A stretch of DNA of 20,789 bases from Clostridiales bacterium (GTDB lineage: Bacteria; Bacillota; Clostridia; Oscillospirales; Oscillospiraceae). The notes below the pieces were generated by a model, which searched no databases, was not told the DNA's origin, and saw only the letters and a program-made list of their open reading frames with translations. The stretch covers positions 1 to 20,789 of the forward strand of contig JAAYFX010000079.1 in assembly GCA_012728025.1 (NCBI GenBank), written 5' to 3'. Both the position numbers and the translations under genes were made by a program. Shown here in pieces: positions 15,691 to 20,789 of the stretch; the stretch's first letter is position 1, and each line of letters begins with the position of its first letter.

Positions 15691-16005
15691 ATGAAGCATG
15701 CAATAATTGAAACCGGCGGTAAGCAGTATCGTGTTGCCGAAGGCGATGTCATCTTTATTGAAAAGCTCGGCGTTGAGGATGGCGATTCTGTTACCTTCGA
15801 CCGTGTTCTTGCAGTTATAGATGAAGCAGGCAGCAAGTTCGGCGCCCCCGTCATTGACGGAGCCGAAGTTTCCGCCAGCGTTCTTAAAAACGGCAAAGCC
15901 CGCAAAATTCATGTTTACAAGATGAAGCCTAAAAAAGGCTATCGCCTGTCAAAGGGCCACAGACAGCCCTATACTCAGGTAAAAATAGACGCTATAAAGG
16001 CGTAA
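15691..16005 (+). CDS. rplU: 50S ribosomal protein L21
   Basis: Large-subunit protein that binds 23S rRNA. From the ATG at 15691 it has 104 residues, the normal length, and opens with the hallmark MKHAIIETGGKQYRVAEGD. The C-terminal part KMKPKKGYRLSKGHRQPYTQVKI is also typical. A longer in-frame reading from 15619 is possible, but it would add residues unlike any L21, and GAGAGGAAGG directly precedes 15691. It is led by a strong promoter and structured leader, and rpmA follows after only 36 nt. The small prp (ysxB) gene usually found between rplU and rpmA in Firmicutes is missing. Confidence 0.96.
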   Translation: MKHAIIETGGKQYRVAEGDVIFIEKLGVEDGDSVTFDRVLAVIDEAGSKFGAPVIDGAEVSASVLKNGKARKIHVYKMKPKKGYRLSKGHRQPYTQVKIDAIKA

Positions 16006-16041
16006 GTTCCGCAATTTATTTGACACTTGGAGGTGTAAAGC

Positions 16042-16305
16042 ATGGCACATAAGAAGGGAATGGGCTCCACTAGGAACGGTCGTGACAGTGAGTCGAAGCG
16101 ATTGGGTCCCAAGAGGGCTGACGGTCAGTTTGTTCTTGCCGGCAACATCCTTGTCAGACAGCGCGGAACCAAAATTCACCCAGGCACCAATGTAGGTCGC
16201 GGCGGTGATGATACGCTCTTCGCCCTTAAGGACGGTAGAGTTAGGTTTGAGCGCATGGGCAAGGCTCGTAAGAAGGTCTCTGTCTACGAAGAACTGGCAC
16301 AGTAA
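16042..16305 (+). CDS. rpmA: 50S ribosomal protein L27, no N-terminal extension
   Basis: 87 residues starting MAHKKGMGSTRNGRDSESKR, a textbook L27 whose N-terminus reaches the peptidyl-transferase centre. In most Firmicutes L27 is made with a short extension (an LQFFA-type tail) removed by the protease Prp. Here that is impossible: an in-frame TAA lies at 16036-16038, two codons before the ATG, and the ribosome binding site GGAGGT sits just upstream. The protein therefore begins like those of Proteobacteria, and no prp gene separates it from rplU. A strong terminator follows. Confidence 0.97.
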   Translation: MAHKKGMGSTRNGRDSESKRLGPKRADGQFVLAGNILVRQRGTKIHPGTNVGRGGDDTLFALKDGRVRFERMGKARKKVSVYEELAQ

Positions 16306-16319
16306 GCTTTTTAAATGGG

Positions 16320-16345
16320 TGGGCGGGTATGCCCGCCCATTTTTT
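16320..16345 (+). terminator. Intrinsic terminator of rplU-rpmA
   Basis: TGGGCGGG (16320-16327), a 4-nt TATG loop and CCCGCCCA (16332-16339), followed by six T (16340-16345). This is a classic rho-independent terminator 14 nt after the rpmA stop. It separates the ribosomal pair from obgE, whose own promoter must lie in 16346-16495; no good -35/-10 pair was seen there. Confidence 0.9.
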
Positions 16346-16495
16346 ATCCCATACTTATAGCTGAAGGCTTTTTCGGCCTGTGATTTTCTTGGCTGAGACA
16401 AATTTAGCTTTTAAACGAAAGGTCGGAAAAAGAGTAAGGGTTTGCCGGACGCTGATTTATTGTGGCCGGTTACGGGAAAGGAATGACAGGGAACA

Positions 16496-17770
16496 ATGTT
16501 TATAGATAAAGCGACTATCAGCGTTCAGGCCGGACGAGGCGGCGACGGGGCCGTAGCCTTCCATAGGGAGAAGTATGTTCCGGCAGGCGGGCCATCCGGC
16601 GGTGACGGCGGCCGTGGCGGTAACGTTACGGTTATCGCTGATGAAAATATGTCAACACTGATGGATTTTCGATATAAGAGAAAATACGCCGCTGAAAACG
16701 GTGCTAATGGCAGCGGCAGGCGGCGCAGTGGCAAAGACGGTGAGGGGATTACAATTCGAGTTCCGAGGGGAACTCTTATACGGGATAAGGCCACCGGCGC
16801 TATCATACGGGATATGTCGGATAGCAAGCCATTTATTCTTGCCAAGGGCGGCCGTGGCGGTTGGGGAAATATACATTTTGCCACCCCCACAAGGCAGGCA
16901 CCCCGCTTTGCAAGGCCGGGGCTTCAAGGGGAAAAGCGTGAGATTGTTCTGGAGCTTAAGCTTTTAGCAGACGTGGGACTTGTAGGCTTTCCAAACGTGG
17001 GAAAATCAACCCTGCTTTCCGTTGTCTCCAAGGCCCATCCGAAAATAGCAAACTACCATTTTACCACCCTTTATCCAAACCTTGGTGTTGTTTACGTTAA
17101 GGACGGAGTATCCTTTATTATGGCGGACATTCCGGGGATTATAGAAGGTGCCAGCGAGGGGGCCGGACTGGGGCATGGATTTTTGCGCCATGTTGACCGG
17201 TGCAGGCTTCTCATACACCTTGTTGATGCTTCCGGCAGCGAGGGGCGTAACCCCATAGAGGATTTTGAGACTATAAATCGGGAGCTTAAAGAATACAGCC
17301 CAGAGCTTGCAGAAAGACCCCAGATAGTCGCTGCAAATAAATGCGACCTTCTGCCGGAGGGCAGCAAGCTTTTAGATGAGCTTAGGGAGTATGTTGAAGC
17401 GGCGGGCTATGAGTTTTTTGAGATGTCGGCAGCCACTCATGCAGGTACTCACGAGCTTATGCTAAGGGCGGCGGAAAAGCTTGCTGGACTTCCGCCGGTC
17501 ATATACTATGAGCCGGAATATGTTGTGCCGGAGCCTGTTATCGAAACCTCTGAGGACCTTATTATCGAGCAGTATGATGATTGCTGGATTGTCGAAGGGC
17601 CTTGGCTTGAAAAACTTATCAGCCGTGTAAATTTCAGTGACTACGAATCTCGAATGTATTTTGACAAAGTCCTGCGTGAAGCCGGAGTTTTCGGGCGTAT
17701 GGAAAAGATGGGCATTCAAGACGGGGATTTGGTCTGTATGTATAATCTGGAGTTTGAATATCAGTCTTAG
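16496..17770 (+). CDS. obgE: Obg-family GTPase (ribosome assembly)
   Basis: Essential GTPase that binds the 50S subunit during maturation and links to the stringent response. The 424 residues carry all three domains: the glycine-rich Obg fold (1-158; GRGGDGAVAFHREKYVPAGG), the G domain (about 159-330), and a C-terminal OCT domain (about 345-424), as in Bacillus Obg. The G domain has GFPNVGKS (164-171), the switch I threonines near TTLYPNLG, DIPG (211-214) and NKCD (281-284). The start ATG at 16496 is preceded by AGGGA. It follows rplU-rpmA, a common bacterial order, but with a terminator between. The 150-bp leader contains nothing firmly recognisable. Confidence 0.96.
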   Translation: MFIDKATISVQAGRGGDGAVAFHREKYVPAGGPSGGDGGRGGNVTVIADENMSTLMDFRYKRKYAAENGANGSGRRRSGKDGEGITIRVPRGTLIRDKATGAIIRDMSDSKPFILAKGGRGGWGNIHFATPTRQAPRFARPGLQGEKREIVLELKLLADVGLVGFPNVGKSTLLSVVSKAHPKIANYHFTTLYPNLGVVYVKDGVSFIMADIPGIIEGASEGAGLGHGFLRHVDRCRLLIHLVDASGSEGRNPIEDFETINRELKEYSPELAERPQIVAANKCDLLPEGSKLLDELREYVEAAGYEFFEMSAATHAGTHELMLRAAEKLAGLPPVIYYEPEYVVPEPVIETSEDLIIEQYDDCWIVEGPWLEKLISRVNFSDYESRMYFDKVLREAGVFGRMEKMGIQDGDLVCMYNLEFEYQS

Positions 17771-17820
17771 ATTGTTGCAGACTGATTTTTCATAAGGGCA
17801 GGAAAGATATATTTCATATT

Positions 17821-17876
17821 TTTAAACTAAAATCCCCACGGTCACAATTTACTGACCGTGGGGGTTTTAGTTTAAA
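17821..17876. terminator. Long bidirectional terminator between obgE and cheB
   Basis: Two 24-nt arms (17821-17844 and 17853-17876) around an 8-nt loop pair fully, with only one G-T wobble. The GC-rich core CCCCACGGTCA / TGACCGTGGGG is flanked by A-rich and T-rich outer arms, so an RNA from either strand ends in a hairpin plus a T-rich stretch. It lies between convergent genes and can stop both. Confidence 0.9.
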
Positions 17877-17884
17877 GTGCTTAA

Positions 17885-18934
17885 TTACACAAATACGTGT
17901 TTTATAATTTCATCACAGATAGAGTGAAGAGGAAGCTGTCTTGAGATGCCCCCAAGCTTATATGCTTCCATGGGCATTCCGTAAACAACGCTTGTGTCCT
18001 TGTCCTGACCGATGGTATAAGCACCCTTACTGTGCATTTTTGTAATGCCTGCGGCCCCGTCTGCCCCCATGCCGGTAAGGATTACACCAATGGCGTTCTT
18101 CCCCATAACATTTGCGACGCTGGAGAAAAGAACATCCACTGAAGGGCAGTGGCCGCTGACTTTTTCTCCGGGTTTGCTGCGGATATAATAGCCTTTTTCG
18201 TCCCTGTGAAGGGTCATGTGGAAACCGCCGGCCGCAACAATAATCTGACCCGCCACGACCCTGTCGTAATCGGCGGCCTCTTTTGCCTTCATCTTACATA
18301 AGCCGTTTAAACGCTCAGCATATAGCTGGGTAAAGGTGGCGGGCATATGCTGGACAATGAGGACGGGAGGCGAGTTTTTGGGTAGGTCTTTTACAACATT
18401 TATTATGGCTTCTGTGCCGCCGGTGGAGGCGCCTATTGCAATAAGCTTGTTTGTGCTTGATGGCAGTAAAACCTGAGGAGTTCTTTTTATGGCTATGCTT
18501 TCTGTCACAGGCTCCGACTTCTTTTGTTTATGAGGGCAACAGTCTATCTTAGCCTTGGAAGCGACCTTTATAGTCTCGATAAGCTTTTCAATGAAAACCT
18601 CCGAAGCGTTGGGAACACCCGCTTCCGGCTTTTTTACAAAATCAACGGCTCCCCGCCCTAAGGCATCCAGAGCATTTACCGGAAGGGAGGAGACAACCAC
18701 CACAGGCAAAGGGTTTATGGGCATAAGCCTATCAAGAAACTCCAGACCGTTCATATTGGGCATTTCTATGTCCAGAGTGAGAACATCCGGAGACAGCTCA
18801 CGAATCTTTCGGCTTGCTTCATCGGCGTTGGAGGCAACACCCACGACTTTGATGTCAGGGTCACGGCTCAGCGAAAGCTGAAGCTTTGTTCTGTAAACGA
18901 TGGAGTCGTCCACAACTAAAACCTTTATAGGCAT
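17885..18934 (-). CDS. cheB: Chemotaxis protein-glutamate methylesterase CheB
   Basis: Removes methyl groups from chemoreceptor glutamates (and deamidates glutamines) when phosphorylated by CheA, giving adaptation. The 349 residues match the standard two-domain form. The receiver domain (1-105) has acidic residues D9 and D10, phospho-acceptor D55 in LTLDIEMPNMNG, and K101. After a linker (about 110-160) comes the esterase domain, with the catalytic triad S170 (GASTGG), H196 (QHMP) and D292 (TGMGADG). The constant offset of six from E. coli CheB supports completeness. It is the last gene of the cheA-cheW-cheR-cheB run, 17 nt after cheR, and ends at the bidirectional terminator. Confidence 0.97.
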   Translation of the reverse strand: MPIKVLVVDDSIVYRTKLQLSLSRDPDIKVVGVASNADEASRKIRELSPDVLTLDIEMPNMNGLEFLDRLMPINPLPVVVVSSLPVNALDALGRGAVDFVKKPEAGVPNASEVFIEKLIETIKVASKAKIDCCPHKQKKSEPVTESIAIKRTPQVLLPSSTNKLIAIGASTGGTEAIINVVKDLPKNSPPVLIVQHMPATFTQLYAERLNGLCKMKAKEAADYDRVVAGQIIVAAGGFHMTLHRDEKGYYIRSKPGEKVSGHCPSVDVLFSSVANVMGKNAIGVILTGMGADGAAGITKMHSKGAYTIGQDKDTSVVYGMPMEAYKLGGISRQLPLHSICDEIIKHVFV

Positions 18935-18951
18935 TTATCAGGCACACTCCC

Positions 18952-19788
18952 TCATTTTGTTACTTTCCGATATATCGAAGGTGAAATGTATGTATACTCG
19001 GTATCGAGCCTACTTATTGTCTCGGAGTGGCCTATAAACAAATAACCATTATCCGCTGTGGCCTGATAAAACTTTTTCACAATGCTCTGGGTAGTGGCAG
19101 GTTTAAAGTATATCATCACGTTTCGGCAAAAAATTACGTCATAGTAGTTTTTTTGCAAAACAGGACTCATAAGATTGAACCTGCTGAAAGAGACGTTTTT
19201 GCGGATGCTGTCCGCCACTCGATAGTTTCCGTCATCTTGCTTTACCATATAATTTTTTTTCCAATTTTCCGGCATTGCCTTAAGCTCGGCTTCGGGGTAC
19301 ACGCCTTCCTTTGCGATGTTAAGGGCACGGGTGGAAACATCGGTAGCGGATATGGTGACATTCCATAAGCTGCGCTGAGAGCCTAAGGCGCTGTCTATTG
19401 CCATTGCGATATTATAGGGTTCTTCTCCGGTAGAACAGCCGGCGCTCCAGACTTTTATTCCACGGCGTTTTTCATTGATAAGAGCAGGGATGATTTTTTT
19501 ACCAAGAAAGTCATAATGGTCGGCCTCTCTGGAAAAGTAAGAGTAGTTTGTTGTGATTTTGTTTATAAAGTTATCGACCTTTTCGGAGTTGGGGTCTTTT
19601 TTCAAAAGAGCTATATATTGGGAATAGTTGTCGAAACCAAGGCTTTTCAGCTCACTGGCAAGACGGGCCTCTATAAGCCGGCGCTTTTTAGACAGGTCTA
19701 TGCCGTAATGGTCGCTTACAAACTGTACTATAAATTCAAATTCGCTGTCGCTTAGCCGCACTATTGATTGTGATTCTTCATAATTCAT
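18952..19788 (-). CDS. cheR: Chemotaxis protein methyltransferase CheR
   Basis: Transfers methyl groups from SAM to receptor glutamates, opposing CheB. The 278 residues include the N-terminal helical CheR domain (about 12-85) and a SAM methyltransferase domain with VWSAGCSTGEEPYN (113-126), ISATDVS (147-) and DVIFCRNVMIYF (217-228). The loop usually written as T-x-F-F-R-E reads YSYFSRE here (83-89). No TPR or other extra domain is present, so this is the plain housekeeping form. The start ATG is preceded by AAAGG. It lies 20 nt after cheW and 17 nt before cheB. Confidence 0.96.
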   Translation of the reverse strand: MNYEESQSIVRLSDSEFEFIVQFVSDHYGIDLSKKRRLIEARLASELKSLGFDNYSQYIALLKKDPNSEKVDNFINKITTNYSYFSREADHYDFLGKKIIPALINEKRRGIKVWSAGCSTGEEPYNIAMAIDSALGSQRSLWNVTISATDVSTRALNIAKEGVYPEAELKAMPENWKKNYMVKQDDGNYRVADSIRKNVSFSRFNLMSPVLQKNYYDVIFCRNVMIYFKPATTQSIVKKFYQATADNGYLFIGHSETISRLDTEYTYISPSIYRKVTK

Positions 19789-19808
19789 ATAATATGACCT
19801 TTCGATGC

Positions 19809-20297
19809 CTAGACACGTGCTTGCTCAATGTCGTTTTTAAAAAACTCCTCACAGTCAAGATTGAGGACTATTTTGTCTTCAAGTTGGGATACAGAAGATA
19901 TGTATGTGGCAGAAACCCCGTTAGTTTTTGGAGGGGGTATAATCTGCTCGGGAGTAACGGAAACAACCTCGGATACCATATCCACTATAAGTCCTACGTG
20001 CATTTCGTGAATATCTAAAACTATGATACAGGTTTTATCATCATAAGGCCGCTCTGAAAGCCCAAGCTTACTGCGGACATCCAAAACCGGTATGACCTTC
20101 CCACGTAGATTTACTATACCTTTCACATAATCTGCCACTCTGGGCAGACGGGTTATAGACTGTATTGTAAGTATCTCAAGGGCCATGGCAAGGGGAAGAC
20201 CGTAATTGGCATCGTCTACCTTGAAAAGAAGGTATCTGTCGCTAAGGCCGTCGATACGGGCGGTTATGGTTGAGGCTGTTGTTATATTATCTGACAT
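19809..20297 (-). CDS. cheW: Chemotaxis adaptor protein CheW
   Basis: Couples chemoreceptors to CheA in the membrane-associated array. About 162 residues: a variable N-terminus of about 20, then a CheW/SH3-like domain (YLLFKVDDANYGLPLAMALEI, VADYVKGIVNLRGKVIPVLDVRSKLG, IIVLDIHEMHVGLIVDMVSEV). The NLRG motif is the family hallmark. Two starts are possible: an upstream ATG (20309) touches the AAAGGA ribosome binding site with no spacing, while the one at 20297, four codons later, has a longer gap of 12 nt and is preferred. The gap to cheA is about 75-85 nt, with no clear promoter. Confidence 0.93.
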   Translation of the reverse strand: MSDNITTASTITARIDGLSDRYLLFKVDDANYGLPLAMALEILTIQSITRLPRVADYVKGIVNLRGKVIPVLDVRSKLGLSERPYDDKTCIIVLDIHEMHVGLIVDMVSEVVSVTPEQIIPPPKTNGVSATYISSVSQLEDKIVLNLDCEEFFKNDIEQARV

Positions 20298-20383
20298 ATT
20301 AAAGCCCATTCCTTTCTCTTAAATAGTTCAGCTTTTTCAAAAAGGAGACAAAAGCTCTTAAACAAAAGCTTTCGCCTGAAAAC

Positions 20384-20789
20384 TTAACTGTCCTTTAAGC
20401 TGTTTACATCCAAAATCAGGCTTATGCTGCCGTCGCCCAGAACGCTGCAGCCTGAAAGTCCCTGATTTTTAAGGTCATATTTATTCAGGAAAATTGGGAA
20501 GGGCTTTACAACAACCTGATATTCGCCCAGAAGCTCGTCGGCAAAGATGCAATAGCCCCCGCTGTTATTATCCACCTGAATCATAATGCCTTCAAATACA
20601 TCCTGTGTGCCGGACTCAATGTCGTAAAGGTCACGCAGGCGCAAGACAGGGAAGCAATCCCCCCGCAAGACAATCATTTCCGTTCCGTCGGCGTTGACTA
20701 TGATTTGAGATTCGTCGGTTATTTTGAAGGACTGGCGGATTGCCGTTATGGGTACTGTGAAGATTGTTGTTCCAACAGCTATGTTCATG
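20384..20789 (-). CDS. cheA: Chemotaxis histidine kinase CheA, C-terminal part only
   Basis: Partial gene, cut by the right edge; only the stop and about 135 C-terminal residues are present. They form the CheW-like P5 regulatory domain that docks CheW and receptors: MNIAVGTTIFTVPITAIRQS, EMIVLRGDCFPVLRLRDLY, and LGEYQVVVKPFP through GLSGCSVLGDGSISLILDVNSL. The LSGCSVLGDG-x-LILDV ending is characteristic of CheA and does not occur in CheW. The ATG at 20788 is probably an internal Met, since full CheA is usually over 600 residues. The kinase and phosphotransfer domains lie outside the window. Confidence 0.88.
   Translation of the reverse strand, partial: MNIAVGTTIFTVPITAIRQSFKITDESQIIVNADGTEMIVLRGDCFPVLRLRDLYDIESGTQDVFEGIMIQVDNNSGGYCIFADELLGEYQVVVKPFPIFLNKYDLKNQGLSGCSVLGDGSISLILDVNSLKDS

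Noticed and set aside
16525..16890. A 121-codon Pro/Ser-rich frame antisense to obgE
   Set aside because: It mirrors the glycine-rich Obg fold codons (GGC/GCC) and has no independent support.
1..20789. CRISPR arrays, insertion sequences, tRNA/rRNA genes or a defence system
   Set aside because: No spaced direct repeats, transposase motifs, RNA-gene folds or defence-protein motifs were seen on either strand.

Overview
The window looks like chromosomal DNA from a Gram-positive bacterium of the Clostridia/Firmicutes type. The order ispA end - dxs - tlyA - nadK - argR - recN is the classic Firmicutes arrangement. Ribosome binding sites are strong AGGAGG types, TTG and GTG starts occur beside ATG, and there is a near-consensus sigma-A promoter before rplU. 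The chemotaxis genes suggest a motile cell. No transposase, phage gene, CRISPR array, tRNA or rRNA was seen. The species cannot be fixed from the sequence alone.

Layout. (1) 1-6082, plus strand: the last 24 codons of a probable polyprenyl diphosphate synthase, an intrinsic terminator, then a tightly packed run of dxs (isoprenoid precursor), tlyA (rRNA 2'-O-methyltransferase), nadK, argR and recN. Neighbours overlap or lie within about 75 nt. (2) 6127-7359: tyrS, followed by a strong hairpin. (3) 7595-13553: a cell-wall and housekeeping run. It holds an FHA-SEDS fusion protein (FtsW/RodA family), its translationally coupled transpeptidase PBP, an ABC-F ATPase and a YdcF-like membrane protein. 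(4) 13554-13890: the only long gene-free stretch, AT-rich with a plausible promoter, driving a stand-alone acyl-CoA synthetase (13891-15453) that ends at a hairpin. (5) 15578-17770: promoter and structured leader, rplU, rpmA, terminator, then obgE. (6) 17821-17876: a long hairpin between convergent units. (7) 17885-20789, minus strand: cheA (3' end only), cheW, cheR, cheB, transcribed toward the hairpin.

How the genes work together. The SEDS polymerase and the PBP form the usual glycan polymerase/transpeptidase pair. They depend on undecaprenyl phosphate, whose precursors come from dxs and the polyprenyl synthase. rplU, rpmA and obgE form the common large-subunit ribosome module. CheA/CheW relay receptor signals, while CheR and CheB add and remove receptor methyl groups.

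Points of interest. No clearly new system was found. The most useful oddities are: an L27 that cannot carry the cleavable N-terminal extension usual in Firmicutes, together with no prp gene between rplU and rpmA; an FHA domain fused to a SEDS protein and lacking usual phosphopeptide-contact residues; recN followed by tyrS instead of spoIVB/spo0A; and a near-perfect promoter and structured leader in front of rplU.
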